A DNA stretch of 64,000 nucleotides from Bacillus sp. Marseille-Q1617 (lineage in GTDB: Bacteria > Bacillota > Bacilli > Bacillales > Bacillaceae_B): NCBI RefSeq assembly GCF_903645295.1, contig NZ_CAHJXM010000002.1, positions 1,030,001-1,094,000 of the forward strand, in the 5' to 3' direction. The position numbers were made by a program, and so were the translations under genes. Positions 9,389 through 17,834 of the stretch are shown piece after piece (position 1 is the stretch's first letter; each line of letters starts with the position of its first letter). Below the pieces are notes generated by a model, which saw only the letters and a program-made list of their open reading frames with translations, ran no database searches and was not told the DNA's origin.

Positions 9389-10417
9389 TTAACTCTTTTT
9401 CTGTAAATACCGTTTGTCGTTCATGAACAGACTCCAGAAGTATACAAACCCCGGGAAAAGAATGATGAACCCGACAATATAAGTGATGAAAACCGCCCGG
9501 AATGAATTCGGATCTGTAAAACCAGACTGAATCGTCACTTCCGGATAAATGATATAAGGAAGATGAGCATTACCGTAGACATAGCTTGCCAATACATATT
9601 GAAACGTAACGGCCACCACTGCTACACGCGGCATTCCTTTCATCCCCTCTTTATTGGTGGGCAGGAACAGTGCTGCACCTGCAACTAAAAAGCCGAGCAG
9701 GGAAATCAGCAGGATCGTCAAGTCCTCCATCATACGTTCATAAATCCAGTTTGCTTCATTTTTCATTGTGACCATGATGAGAAAAGCCATCAAAACGGAT
9801 ATGGGACCGATGATCATCGCATCCCTTCTGTATACCTTATATGCCTCAAATTCCCTTGACGCTTTGGAGTAGTCCGCTAACAAAAGCGATGAAAGAAACA
9901 ATGTACTCGCTACGGCAAACCCAAAGAACGCATATTCATGGGGACTGGTAAAAAGCTTGCCCAACAGCAGTGTCTGTCCGTCCTCAAAGTCAATATAAGG
10001 ACCATGCGAAATCGGCAGAACGCTGATTAAAAGACCAGGTATCAATAGCCCCGTTATGCCGGTGATATAGGTCAGTGGTTTACGGTAATCATCTGCCACA
10101 TGCGAAAAGACAAGAAAGGCGCTCCGGATCGCAAGCAGGAGGAGGATCAAACTCCCCGGCACCAAAAGGACGGTACCGAGAGAATAGGCCGCACCGGGGA
10201 ATAAGCTGTATACCGCCACGACAAGGGCGACGATGAACGTGTTCGTCACTTCCCACGTCGGGGAGAGATAACGATTGGCGATATTGGTTGCTTTTGTTTT
10301 GTCGTGGTTGATATAAAGCATCGACCAGAAGCCCGCCCCGAAATCCATCGTAGCCATTACGGCATATATAAATACGAAACCCCATAGGATCGTAATTGCG
10401 ATTAATACCTGAGTCAT
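9389..10417 (-). CDS. cydB: Cytochrome bd ubiquinol oxidase subunit II CydB
   Basis: The 342-residue membrane protein is subunit II of the cytochrome bd terminal oxidase and pairs with CydA. It opens with MTQVLIAITILWGFVFIYAV and MATMDFGAGFW, as CydB proteins do, and has about eight hydrophobic helices. The start is ATG 10417, directly behind AAGGAGGGA; the longer frame up to 10522 reads into cydA. It follows cydA by 19 nt. No cydCD assembly transporter follows in this window, unlike the B. subtilis cydABCD operon. The bd oxidase takes electrons from menaquinol, the product of the adjacent men genes. Confidence 0.93.
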   Translation of the reverse strand: MTQVLIAITILWGFVFIYAVMATMDFGAGFWSMLYINHDKTKATNIANRYLSPTWEVTNTFIVALVVAVYSLFPGAAYSLGTVLLVPGSLILLLLAIRSAFLVFSHVADDYRKPLTYITGITGLLIPGLLISVLPISHGPYIDFEDGQTLLLGKLFTSPHEYAFFGFAVASTLFLSSLLLADYSKASREFEAYKVYRRDAMIIGPISVLMAFLIMVTMKNEANWIYERMMEDLTILLISLLGFLVAGAALFLPTNKEGMKGMPRVAVVAVTFQYVLASYVYGNAHLPYIIYPEVTIQSGFTDPNSFRAVFITYIVGFIILFPGFVYFWSLFMNDKRYLQKKS

Positions 10418-10436
10418 GAATGATCCCTCCTTCTTA

Positions 10437-11789
10437 TTAAGTGGACAACGGAATTTCCTTGCTTTCAGCTTTATCAAGATCTTTTTGCGGCGGATTGCGT
10501 TTGAAGTAATAAAGTAATACAAGCACTACAGCCACTGCTAAAATGGCATACACAGTGACAAATAGTATAAACAGAACGGCAATGTTCCCTGTGGTCGTGA
10601 CCGAATCCTCTGTACTTAAAATCCGGTAAATGGTCCAGGGCTGTCTGCCGGTACAGGCAAAAATCCAGCCGAACTCAATGGCCAGGATGGAAAGAGGTCC
10701 TCCAGCCACAAAGAGCCACATCATCCACTTCGGATAACGATCCTTCTTCAAGAGTTTCTTCCATACATAGGCAACCAGAGCAAGAAGAATCAACAATGAA
10801 CCGATGGCGACCATTGCGTTGAACAGGGTATGAACGAAAAGCGGCGGCCAGTATTCCTCAGGAAAATCATTCAAGCCGATCACTTCGGTATCAAAGCTGT
10901 TCCCCGCAAGGAAGCTCAGTGCCCAAGGAATTTCGATTCCCCATTTCACTTCCTGTTCTTCCCGGTCCGTAAACCCTCCAATGGCAAGCGGGGCATGTGT
11001 CTGTGTTTCGAACAGCCCTTCTGCAGCTGCCAGCTTTTCAGGCTGATATTCGTGAAGCATCTGAGCGGATTCATGTCCATTGATCGCGGTGAAGAACGCG
11101 AAGACCCCTCCTACGAATAAACAAATCATCAGTGCTTTACCATGAAACTTATAGACTCTCGACCCGAATGGTGTGCGGAGCATTTTGAATGCAGCGACTG
11201 ACGCAATCGTGAAAGATCCGACGACGTAAGCAGAAAGAGCGACATGCCCGGCCGTCACAAAGAAGCTTGGGTTGAAAAATGCTTTCCAAGGGTCGACATT
11301 CGTGATTTCACCGTCGACGATATTGAAGCCGGCCGGTGTCCCTTCAAATGCATGCACATTGGTGATCAAGACAGCCGATGCCAGTCCACCGATTGCCACA
11401 AGGATCAAACTGATGATCCGCATCCAAGGGGCAATCCGATTTGCCGCGTATACATAAATGGACATAAAAAGAGCTTCTATGAAGAAGGCATAAATTTCAA
11501 TTTGAAAAGGCAGGGCCATCACTCGTCCAATGACCTCCATAAAACCGGGCCACAGCAGCGATAATTGCACGCCAGCAATCGTCCCTGTCGGAATACCTAC
11601 TCCGAGAAGCACGGCGAATGCCTTCGTCCAGCGCTTCGCCATAACTGAATAATCCAAATCGTTTGTGCGTTGATACATAATTTCCGCTACAAGGATCATC
11701 AGCGGGATCCCGACTCCCAGCGTCGCAAAAATAATGTGAAACGCCATTGTCGTGCCGAATAAAGATCGGGCTAGTACTAATTCATCCAT
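10437..11789 (-). CDS. cydA: Cytochrome bd ubiquinol oxidase subunit I CydA
   Basis: The 450-residue haem-bearing subunit oxidises quinol and reduces oxygen to water. Conserved stretches include LARSLFGTTMAFHIIFATLG, with the N-terminal His ligand, FQIEIYAFFIEALFMSIYVY, AGHVALSAYVVGSF with a second His ligand, HESAQM, and GRQPWTIYRILSTEDSVT. The start at ATG 11789 is about seven bases after GGGAGA; a TTG two codons earlier is too close to it. The quinol loop looks short, as in Firmicutes. cydB follows immediately. Confidence 0.94.
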   Translation of the reverse strand: MDELVLARSLFGTTMAFHIIFATLGVGIPLMILVAEIMYQRTNDLDYSVMAKRWTKAFAVLLGVGIPTGTIAGVQLSLLWPGFMEVIGRVMALPFQIEIYAFFIEALFMSIYVYAANRIAPWMRIISLILVAIGGLASAVLITNVHAFEGTPAGFNIVDGEITNVDPWKAFFNPSFFVTAGHVALSAYVVGSFTIASVAAFKMLRTPFGSRVYKFHGKALMICLFVGGVFAFFTAINGHESAQMLHEYQPEKLAAAEGLFETQTHAPLAIGGFTDREEQEVKWGIEIPWALSFLAGNSFDTEVIGLNDFPEEYWPPLFVHTLFNAMVAIGSLLILLALVAYVWKKLLKKDRYPKWMMWLFVAGGPLSILAIEFGWIFACTGRQPWTIYRILSTEDSVTTTGNIAVLFILFVTVYAILAVAVVLVLLYYFKRNPPQKDLDKAESKEIPLST

Positions 11790-11883
11790 TTCCAATTCTC
11801 CCTTACCATGTCATTAGCTTTCCTTATTGTCCACATAATGGAAAATAATATGCATGTAAGTGAGCATTTGGATTATGTTGCAG

Positions 11884-11915
11884 AAAAAAGCACCACTCCA
11901 AAAATAGAGTGGTGC
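11884..11915 (-). terminator. Terminator of the zinc-binding lipoprotein gene
   Basis: On the minus strand GCACCACTC/GAGTGGTGC form a 9-bp stem followed by TTTTTTCTG, eight bases past the stop codon. Confidence 0.85.
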
Positions 11916-11922
11916 CAAATCA

Positions 11923-12900
11923 TTACTGCAGAGCCTTTTTCAGTGTTTCAATATTCTTTCGCATCAGTGAAAAATAATCTTCATCCTCATCACGATCTTC
12001 TTCTGTCAAAACAGAGAGGTTATGAAGCTTGAGTGATTCAGCTCCCAGTTCCTTCTGAACGACTTCAGTCAAACGGGATGAAACATTTTGTTCAAATAAA
12101 ATATACTGAATCTTATCTTCTTTTCCTTTTTCAATGATTTTCTTCAATTCCTGCTGAGAAGGTTCATCAGATGTATTCAATCCCGCAATGGCTTCCTGAT
12201 GGAGACCGTATCGCTCTTCCCAGTAGCTGTATGCAGCGTGTGAAACATAGAACGTTTTCTTCGGTGCAGCCTCAGCCATCTTCATGAATTCGGCATCCAA
12301 TGCATTAAGCTCACCGTTCAACTCCTTCAGATTCTTTTGAAAATCTTCTTTATGTTCGGGCATTTCCTTGGCTAACGTACTCGCAATGACTTCGGCCATT
12401 TGTTTGGAGTATTCAGGATTCAGCCAGATGTGGGGATCAGTGTCATGTTCATGCCCATGTTCATCCTCACCATGCGATTCTTCCTCGTGGCTGTCATCAG
12501 AATGTCCTTCTTCCTCATGCCCATGTTCCTCTCCTGAATGTTCCAAATCTATTTTCTCACTTGTGGGTACCACAGTAACATCTTCATTTTCCAATATGGT
12601 CTTAGACTTTTCGACAAATCCTTCGAGGCCCATCCCAACGTAAAAAAAGACATCTCCTTCGGCCATTTTGATCATATCTTTTTGGGAAGGTTCGAACGTG
12701 TGCTCATCAGCTCCTGGAGGATAAATGCTTTTGACTTCTACATGTTCTCCCCCGATTTTCTTAGTGAAATCCTCAAGCGGATAAACCGTTGTATAGACAT
12801 CGAGTTTACCATCCTTTGCTCCCTTTTCATCAGGAGAAGTTCCGCACGCTGAGAGAAGTAAGACAATTAATAATAACAAGCTTTTGCGAATATAGTTCAA
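11923..12900 (-). CDS. Zinc ABC transporter substrate-binding lipoprotein (ZnuA/AdcA type)
   Basis: The 325-residue cluster A-I solute-binding protein has a lipoprotein signal peptide ending LLLSACG. Zinc ligands are recognisable in GADEHTFEPS, DPHIWLNP, SHAAYSYW and the C-terminal FEQNVS region. Between them is a His/Glu/Asp-rich loop (SGEEHGHEEEGHSDDSHEEE onward), which is characteristic of zinc rather than manganese binders. No permease or ATPase gene adjoins it, so it must use a transporter encoded elsewhere. A Zur-like palindrome lies upstream, so induction in zinc shortage is inferred. The closest B. subtilis counterpart would be ZnuA. Confidence 0.9.
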   Translation of the reverse strand: MNYIRKSLLLLIVLLLSACGTSPDEKGAKDGKLDVYTTVYPLEDFTKKIGGEHVEVKSIYPPGADEHTFEPSQKDMIKMAEGDVFFYVGMGLEGFVEKSKTILENEDVTVVPTSEKIDLEHSGEEHGHEEEGHSDDSHEEESHGEDEHGHEHDTDPHIWLNPEYSKQMAEVIASTLAKEMPEHKEDFQKNLKELNGELNALDAEFMKMAEAAPKKTFYVSHAAYSYWEERYGLHQEAIAGLNTSDEPSQQELKKIIEKGKEDKIQYILFEQNVSSRLTEVVQKELGAESLKLHNLSVLTEEDRDEDEDYFSLMRKNIETLKKALQ

Positions 12901-12927
12901 GAAGAAACCTCCTTTAAAATAATTAAA

Positions 12928-12942
12928 ATGTAATGATTACGA
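12928..12942. promoter_or_regulatory. Zur box upstream of the zinc-binding lipoprotein
   Basis: ATGTAATGATTACGA matches the 7-1-7 Zur palindrome TCGTAATNATTACGA with two mismatches in one half. It lies 28 bases upstream of the lipoprotein start on the divergent-free side. Confidence 0.75.
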
Positions 12943-13044
12943 TTTAGCACAAAAGTTATTTTACTATCCTCCCACTCATTAAGCAAGACAAAAGTTTTAT
13001 TCCCGTTTTTTATTTTTACCTAATCTTGAAAAGAAAGACGAAAT

Positions 13045-13080
13045 AAATAAAAGACTACCTCCTTTTTCAGAGCTAGTCTT
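13045..13080 (-). terminator. Terminator overlapping the yidD stop
   Basis: On the minus strand AAGACTA/TAGTCTT form a stem followed by TTATTTATTT. The stem includes the yidD stop codon. Confidence 0.65.
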
Positions 13081-13321
13081 TGTGCTTTTTATTCCTGGAA
13101 GGCCATTCTTCCGGGACGTGATCAATTCCGCCGGGGTGGAAGGGGTGGCATTTAAGGATTCGTTTCATTGTGAGAAAGCTGCCGCGTATAGCGCCGAATC
13201 TTCCGACTGCCTTGATCCCGTAATGAGAGCAAGTGGGATAAAATCGGCAGGTAGGAGGTTTTATCGGTGATATCACGACTTGATAAAATCGGAACAGTAA
13301 AAGCAACGCGCGTTTCATCAT
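13073..13321 (-). CDS. yidD: Membrane protein insertion efficiency factor YidD
   Basis: The 82-residue protein belongs to the small YidD family, thought to help the YidC insertase at the cytoplasmic membrane. The family core is clear: [20 protein letters not shown], then [13 protein letters not shown] and [18 protein letters not shown]. An N-terminal amphipathic or hydrophobic helix ([14 protein letters not shown]) precedes it. Either of the first two Met codons could be the start. It corresponds to B. subtilis ytjA, next to luxS in the same order. The C-terminal tail is basic. Confidence 0.92.
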   Translation of the reverse strand: MMKRALLLLFRFYQVVISPIKPPTCRFYPTCSHYGIKAVGRFGAIRGSFLTMKRILKCHPFHPGGIDHVPEEWPSRNKKHKD

Positions 13322-13545
13322 TTGTACTCCCTGAGTGTTTTCTTCTACTATATCAAAGAAAGTATATCAAAGGAAAGAAGCCTGATTTTGGATTGAAATA
13401 AAAATGTAAAGAGGGTTGGAAGGCACGAATGACGAAGATTGAAGAAAGAAAATATCCATTCATATGGATAAAAACATATTAAGTTGATGAAATTACTATG
13501 GATTTAAGTTATACTAAGGATAGAAATGAATGGGAGTGATAATGG

Positions 13546-14019
13546 ATGCCATCAGTAGAAAGCTTTGAATTAGATCATAATGCGGTAAAGGCACCGTATG
13601 TCAGACATTGTGGAGTTCATAAAGTAGGAAGCGACGGTCTTGTGAATAAATTCGATATCCGTTTTAGTCAACCGAACAAACAGGCGATGAAACCTGACTC
13701 CATTCATACACTGGAGCATTTACTTGCGTTTACCATCCGTAAATATGCAGAGCCATATGCTCACTTTGATATTATTGATATATCGCCGATGGGCTGCCAG
13801 ACAGGTTATTATCTGGTTGTCAGCGGTGAGCCTGAAGTGGAGGAAATCATCGATCTATTGGAAGCGACCATGAAAGAAGCAGTCGAAATCGAAGAGATTC
13901 CTGCAGCAAACGAGAAGCAGTGCGGACAGGCTAAGCTTCATGATTTAGAGGGAGCAAAGAAATTAATGAGATACTGGCTGAGTCAGAGTAAAGAAGACTT
14001 GAAGCAGGTTTTTGCTTAA
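13546..14019 (+). CDS. luxS: S-ribosylhomocysteine lyase LuxS
   Basis: The 157-residue iron enzyme splits S-ribosylhomocysteine to homocysteine and the AI-2 precursor DPD, in the activated methyl cycle fed by MetK. The metal site is intact: His54 and His58 in HTLEHLLA and Cys126 in EKQCGQAK, with the catalytic Cys84 in [10 protein letters not shown]. The start at 13546 follows GGGAGTGAT; an ATG four bases earlier is out of frame. It stands alone with its own terminator at 14027. Confidence 0.97.
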   Translation: MPSVESFELDHNAVKAPYVRHCGVHKVGSDGLVNKFDIRFSQPNKQAMKPDSIHTLEHLLAFTIRKYAEPYAHFDIIDISPMGCQTGYYLVVSGEPEVEEIIDLLEATMKEAVEIEEIPAANEKQCGQAKLHDLEGAKKLMRYWLSQSKEDLKQVFA

Positions 14020-14026
14020 CAATAAG

Positions 14027-14054
14027 AAAACCCACCAGAGCTGGTGGGTTTTTA
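14027..14054. terminator. Bidirectional terminator, luxS / small membrane protein
   Basis: AAACCCACCAG/CTGGTGGGTTT with a short loop and T runs on both strands, between the convergent gene ends at 14019 and 14061. Confidence 0.9.
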
Positions 14055-14060
14055 TGTTTA

Positions 14061-14246
14061 TTATTCCTTTGGTTTCAATTCCGAGTCGGCTTTCTTTGCT
14101 TCCATATGCTTCAGGTGAGGATTATTTTCAATTGGATCGACGGTATGTTTAACTGTAGTATATGCTTTGGATGTCGTCAGGGCACTAACAAATATCACTA
14201 ATATGCATACAGCGACAGCGATGATCATTAAAAGCGTTAATGACAC
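14061..14246 (-). CDS. Small single-pass membrane protein, YtzI-like
   Basis: The 61-residue protein starts with one long hydrophobic helix (SLTLLMIIAVAVCILVIFVS) followed by a hydrophilic cytoplasmic-type tail rich in Lys and Glu. The GTG start at 14246 has GGGGG seven bases upstream. Size, topology and position next to luxS resemble B. subtilis YtzI, but I am matching by memory and layout only. Function is unknown. Confidence 0.65.
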   Translation of the reverse strand: MSLTLLMIIAVAVCILVIFVSALTTSKAYTTVKHTVDPIENNPHLKHMEAKKADSELKPKE

Positions 14247-14426
14247 AGTTCAACCCCCTTTTTCCTTATTTTATCATATACTAAATAAATGTCCTTCACT
14301 AAATCGTACAATTTGTTGAATAAAGTGTATGGTACAAAGGTCCTTTTATTGTTTCCGGAACCATTCTATTTCATCAGGTGAAATTTGGTATGATGAATAA
14401 AACAGGGGAGAGGAGGTGGGATTTCC

Positions 14427-14609
14427 ATGAATGTATCCTCCATAATGGGAAAGCAGGTAGCAGAGCTTCAGCGGACGCTTAGTATGAATTTGCTTAAGAG
14501 CCAGATGTCCACCCAGGCTGCGCACGTCACGGTGATGCTTCAGGATATGCAGGAGGCAACTGCTGCACCGCATCCGAGCAAGGGACATAGTATTGATGTA
14601 ATGGGGTAA
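14427..14609 (+). CDS. YjfB-family putative motility protein
   Basis: The 60-residue protein has the pattern I associate with the YjfB_motility family: an N-terminal amphipathic stretch, SMNLLKSQMSTQAAHVTVML, and the C-terminal AAPHPSKGHSIDVMG. No signal peptide or membrane segment is present. The ATG at 14427 follows an AGGAGGTGGG about nine bases upstream. A strong terminator follows. The family's role is poorly defined. The antisense frame over this gene is a shadow. Confidence 0.75.
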   Translation: MNVSSIMGKQVAELQRTLSMNLLKSQMSTQAAHVTVMLQDMQEATAAPHPSKGHSIDVMG

Positions 14610-14610
14610 G

Positions 14611-14645
14611 AAAAAAGCCTTAAACAATGATTGTTTAAGGCTTTT
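14611..14645. terminator. Bidirectional terminator, yjfB-like / DUF6154-like
   Basis: AAGCCTTAAACAA pairs with TTGTTTAAGGCTT around three bases, with T runs on both sides, between convergent genes. Confidence 0.9.
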
Positions 14646-14666
14646 CATATTATGTTCCTTCCTGAA

Positions 14667-14912
14667 TCAGTGAAGGCTTTTCCGTTCCAATCTTACTCGT
14701 TCTTCACTTTTGGACCATTTTTCTTTTAACGTTTCAAATATGTATAGTCGAAGGAAATACTCCAATTCTTCTGTTTCCATTTCCTGGATCAATTCAATGA
14801 TTTCGTTCCTGGAAGTATCTTCTAAAATCGTAAGGGCAATGAGGTCTAAGTCTTCATCTGTACCTTTGATTCTGCCGCGGTACATTTCATAGATTTCTTC
14901 AATCAACTTCAT
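14667..14912 (-). CDS. Small acidic helical protein (possibly DUF6154)
   Basis: The 81-residue protein begins MKLIEEIYEMYRGRIKGTDE and is predicted to be almost entirely helical and acidic, with no Cys, signal peptide or membrane segment. It resembles my memory of the Bacillus DUF6154 family, but I cannot confirm this. ATG 14912 is preferred because GGAGGTG lies six to seven bases upstream; an in-frame GTG at 14921 overlaps that site. Function unknown. Confidence 0.7.
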   Translation of the reverse strand: MKLIEEIYEMYRGRIKGTDEDLDLIALTILEDTSRNEIIELIQEMETEELEYFLRLYIFETLKEKWSKSEERVRLERKSLH

Positions 14913-15200
14913 GCACTTCACCTCCCTTTCATTAATTTTAACAGAATTAGGATTGAATACTCCACATTTTATTTTGTATTTACCCGAAATTCCACATCAT
15001 AAGCCTATCGTCCGGAAAATCTAATCTTTTTCTTATTGATACTATACTAAAGAATAATGACTTTATTCTTTATACAGGGATTTTTTTAAAAAGATTTATG
15101 AATTCCGAGTAAGGTCTCGATGTCAGTGTGGCAAAGGTGAGCCTCCTCGTCAGGAAATGAATAGAATCGTACGAAATGAGGAAAAAGAAGGGTAAGAAAA

Positions 15201-15542
15201 TTGAAGGGGTTGGAAAGCTTGGACGAACGTCATGATTATTACATCGAGGTAGCCACAGGTGAAATTTCAAGAAGCTCGACTGATTCTTCATGGAACTTTA
15301 AAATTTCGGCAACGGACGAAGAAATCACAAGATTGAGGGAGATTTTTGATTCAAGTCATTCGATCGACTGGCAGAATTTCTATCGTGCACATGTGCCATA
15401 TATACAGTATCACTTTGACCGTGAGAATGATGCTTACGATGAAAATCTTCATAGGGTGTATGCCATGATCCATGAACTCGGTGATGAGGATGCAAGAAAA
15501 CATATCGAGAGTATGGGGATTCTCGATCATCCAGCTCCATAA
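15201..15542 (+). CDS. Uncharacterised conserved-looking protein next to ytkD
   Basis: The 113-residue acidic cytosolic protein starts at TTG 15201, eight bases after GAAGGG; TTG 15219 with AAGGGG upstream is a second option. It opens DERHDYYIEVATGEISRSS, suggesting a beta-rich N-terminal segment, and ends with a helical part (HRVYAMIHELGDEDARKHIE). I do not recognise the family and see no catalytic motif. It is followed by its own terminator and then by ytkD on the same strand. The antisense frames here are shadows. Confidence 0.75.
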   Translation: MKGLESLDERHDYYIEVATGEISRSSTDSSWNFKISATDEEITRLREIFDSSHSIDWQNFYRAHVPYIQYHFDRENDAYDENLHRVYAMIHELGDEDARKHIESMGILDHPAP

Positions 15543-15552
15543 TGGCAAATAA

Positions 15553-15598
15553 AGTGTTGGTTCCAAAGCTAAACTTGTGGACCAATGCTTTTTATTTG
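15553..15598 (+). terminator. Terminator after the uncharacterised gene
   Basis: GTGTTGGTTCCA pairs imperfectly with TGGACCAATGC, followed by TTTTTATTT. Confidence 0.65.
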
Positions 15599-15626
15599 TG
15601 ATTAGATTAGAGTGGGGGGATGACAA

Positions 15627-16091
15627 ATGGAACAATTTATCGATGCCAATGGATTAAAAGTGGAACTTGCATTTCAACAACATTTTTTTGGACAGGAGTC
15701 CCATCATGTTTTGGTCATTTGCCGATACCGCGATAAATGGCTGTTAACACAGCATAAAAAGCGGGGACTTGAGTTTCCCGGCGGCAAGCGTGAAAAAGGG
15801 GAAACACTTGAAGAAGCGGCGATCCGGGAAACGTACGAAGAAACCGGGGGAGTGATCAAAGATCCCGTTTTTGTAGGGGAATACAAGGTCTTTGATCAAA
15901 CACCATTTGTGAAGACCATATTCTTTGCGGAGGCTGACGAATTGGTAAGAAAAGAGGATTACCTGGAAACATACGGATGTAAGTTATGGGAAGGTGATCT
16001 GGCAGATATGCAGACACACCCCGAATTCAGTTTTATCATGAAAGACAAAGTGGTGGTATCGGCTCTGAAACACTTAAACCTTATGACTTGA
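15627..16091 (+). CDS. ytkD: Nudix hydrolase YtkD
   Basis: The 154-residue protein is a MutT-like Nudix hydrolase. B. subtilis YtkD is known as a nucleoside-triphosphate pyrophosphohydrolase with antimutator and RNA-decapping-like activities. The Nudix box is complete from residue 53: [20 protein letters not shown] followed by TGG. Flanking residues [16 protein letters not shown] also fit. It converges on ytlD, and the two coding regions overlap by 11 bases at their 3' ends (16081-16091), with no room for a terminator between them. Confidence 0.93.
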   Translation: MEQFIDANGLKVELAFQQHFFGQESHHVLVICRYRDKWLLTQHKKRGLEFPGGKREKGETLEEAAIRETYEETGGVIKDPVFVGEYKVFDQTPFVKTIFFAEADELVRKEDYLETYGCKLWEGDLADMQTHPEFSFIMKDKVVVSALKHLNLMT

Positions 16092-16881
16092 TCCACTTCT
16101 TTTCAAGTTGTTCTACAATCTTATACATAATCGTGGCAAATACAGCGATCACAAGCAGAGAGAGAAGCACAAGGGTGAAATTGAACACCTGGAACCCATA
16201 GATGATCATATATCCGAGTCCCTTTGCCGACACGAGGAATTCACCTACAATGACCCCCACCCAGGATAAACCGACGTTTACTTTCAACGTGGAGATGATC
16301 GTCGGGAAGGAAGCGGGAAGGATGACCTCTTTGAACATCTGGCCCCTTTTAGCTCCGAATGTCTTCATGACCTTCAAGTAGTTAGGATCCACCTCTTTAA
16401 AAGAGGTATATACGACGATGGTGGTGATGATGACGGAGATGACCGTTCCCATCGCGATGATCGAAGTGAAGCCCGGGCCAAGTCCGACGATCAGAATCGG
16501 ACCAAGGGCCACTTTCGGCATTGCGTTCATGATGACAAGGTACGGATCCAGTACTCTTGACAGGAAAGGTGACCACCAAAGGAGTGCAGCTAACAGTGTT
16601 CCGAGCAGTGTACCTAGGATAAAACCGAGAATTGTCTCTCCCAGTGTCACTGATAAATTGGCAAGGAGGCTCCCATCTGCTGCTTTATCCAAGAAAAGTG
16701 CCCAAATCTTTGAAGGCGAGCTGAAGATTAACGGATCGACCCAGCTGTTTCGGCTCGATATTTCCCACATGCTGAAGAAAACAAGGAAGATGAGAGACTG
16801 ATAGAACCATACCCAGCGCTGTTCTTTTTTCAGGGATTGAATGTATTCGGCATGCTTCTGTTTAAGGGTTTCCTGATTCAA
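16081..16881 (-). CDS. ytlD: ABC transporter permease, YtlD type
   Basis: The permease of the SsuC/TauC/ThiX-like family has about six membrane segments and the EAA-type loop [20 protein letters not shown], which contacts the ATPase. I place the start at TTG 16881 ([13 protein letters not shown], 266 residues), about ten bases after GGAG and overlapping the end of ytlC by 20 bases. The frame is open up to ATG 16932, which would give 283 residues but has no good site. With ytlC and the substrate-binding protein it forms an importer for a small organic substrate; thiamine-precursor-like, taurine-like or other ligands cannot be told apart from sequence. Confidence 0.85.
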   Translation of the reverse strand: MNQETLKQKHAEYIQSLKKEQRWVWFYQSLIFLVFFSMWEISSRNSWVDPLIFSSPSKIWALFLDKAADGSLLANLSVTLGETILGFILGTLLGTLLAALLWWSPFLSRVLDPYLVIMNAMPKVALGPILIVGLGPGFTSIIAMGTVISVIITTIVVYTSFKEVDPNYLKVMKTFGAKRGQMFKEVILPASFPTIISTLKVNVGLSWVGVIVGEFLVSAKGLGYMIIYGFQVFNFTLVLLSLLVIAVFATIMYKIVEQLEKKWIKS

Positions 16882-17638
16882 GGTTCTCAAGCTCCTTCCA
16901 TATCGTTTGAAAATAAGGGGGATATGCCTCATGGTTCCTCACGGTCAACGGCGTTAGTTCCCTTAACTCCCGTGGAACCTCAAACACCCTGTGTACCCTG
17001 CCCGGCTTTGAGGCGAACAGAATGATCCGGTCACTCATCGCAATCGCTTCACCGATATCATGGGTGACGAGCAAGGCGGTTTTATTCAGAGACTTCAAGG
17101 TGGTAAAGATAAGATCTTCGAGCTTTAATTTCGTTTGATAATCGAGTGCTGAAAACGGCTCATCCAAAAGCAGGATTTTCGGTTCCGTAATCAATGTACG
17201 AATCAGGGCGACCCGCTGCCGCATCCCGCCCGAAAGCTCTCTTGGATACGAAGATGCCACCCCGGAGAGGCCGAGTTTCTCCAGTAATTCATACGCTTCA
17301 CGCTTCTTCTCTTTTGTTAAGCTCTCCATGATCTTCAACCCTATGAAGATATTCTCCTCAATCGTTTTCCATGGAAACAAATAATCTTGCTGAAGCATAT
17401 ATCCCATCTGATTTTTTTCGGAATTGACTGGTTTGCCGTGCAGGAGAACCTTTCCTTCTGTCGGCTTGATGAGTCCTGCGATGATTGAAAGAAGAGTAGT
17501 TTTCCCGCATCCGCTCGGTCCGATAAAAGAGATGAACTCTCCTTCATTCACATCGAATGAAATGTTAGATAAGGCATTGGTGGCCGTTTTAGGGGAAAAA
17601 TAAGTGTGATGAATCGTGTCAAGGGACAGAAAATTCAC
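16862..17638 (-). CDS. ytlC: ABC transporter ATP-binding protein, YtlC type
   Basis: The 258-residue ATPase of the nitrate/sulfonate/taurine class has Walker [13 protein letters not shown]-loop [11 protein letters not shown], signature [15 protein letters not shown], Walker [13 protein letters not shown] and switch [10 protein letters not shown]. The GTG start at 17638 lies nine bases after GGAGG. It is the middle gene of the ytlA-C-D set. A strong hairpin lies in the 196-nt gap to the upstream binding-protein gene, which fits lower expression of the membrane parts than of the binding protein. Confidence 0.92.
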   Translation of the reverse strand: MNFLSLDTIHHTYFSPKTATNALSNISFDVNEGEFISFIGPSGCGKTTLLSIIAGLIKPTEGKVLLHGKPVNSEKNQMGYMLQQDYLFPWKTIEENIFIGLKIMESLTKEKKREAYELLEKLGLSGVASSYPRELSGGMRQRVALIRTLITEPKILLLDEPFSALDYQTKLKLEDLIFTTLKSLNKTALLVTHDIGEAIAMSDRIILFASKPGRVHRVFEVPRELRELTPLTVRNHEAYPPYFQTIWKELENLESGNP

Positions 17639-17668
17639 GGTAACGCGCCTCCAGTCTTTTATTATTGA

Positions 17669-17692
17669 AGGGCTGACGTGGCGTCAGCCCTG
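17669..17692. terminator. Strong hairpin between the ytlA-type gene and ytlC
   Basis: AGGGCTGACG and CGTCAGCCCT form a near-perfect 10-bp stem with a four-base loop. No long T run follows on the minus strand, so it may be an attenuator or mRNA-stabilising hairpin. Confidence 0.55.
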
Positions 17693-17720
17693 TTTGGTGA
17701 TGGTAAGGTTTGAACGGCTG

Positions 17721-17797
17721 GGTACCAGGTGGTGCCAGGCACAGATCGGGGTATTTGTACCTGGTACAAAATCAGCGAATTGTACCAGGTACAATCT
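17721..17797. repeat. Cluster of GTACCAGGTAC-type palindromes
   Basis: Within 80 bases there are GGTACCAGGTGGTGCCAGGCAC-like words, TTGTACCTGGTACAA and TTGTACCAGGTACAA. The same palindromes occur in a pair at 45161-45199. Both loci share the word GGTACAAATCAGC or a one-base variant next to a palindrome. Confidence 0.7.
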
Positions 17798-17834
17798 CAT
17801 CAATCGGTTCACCGGTTACTCAACTCTGATCATC

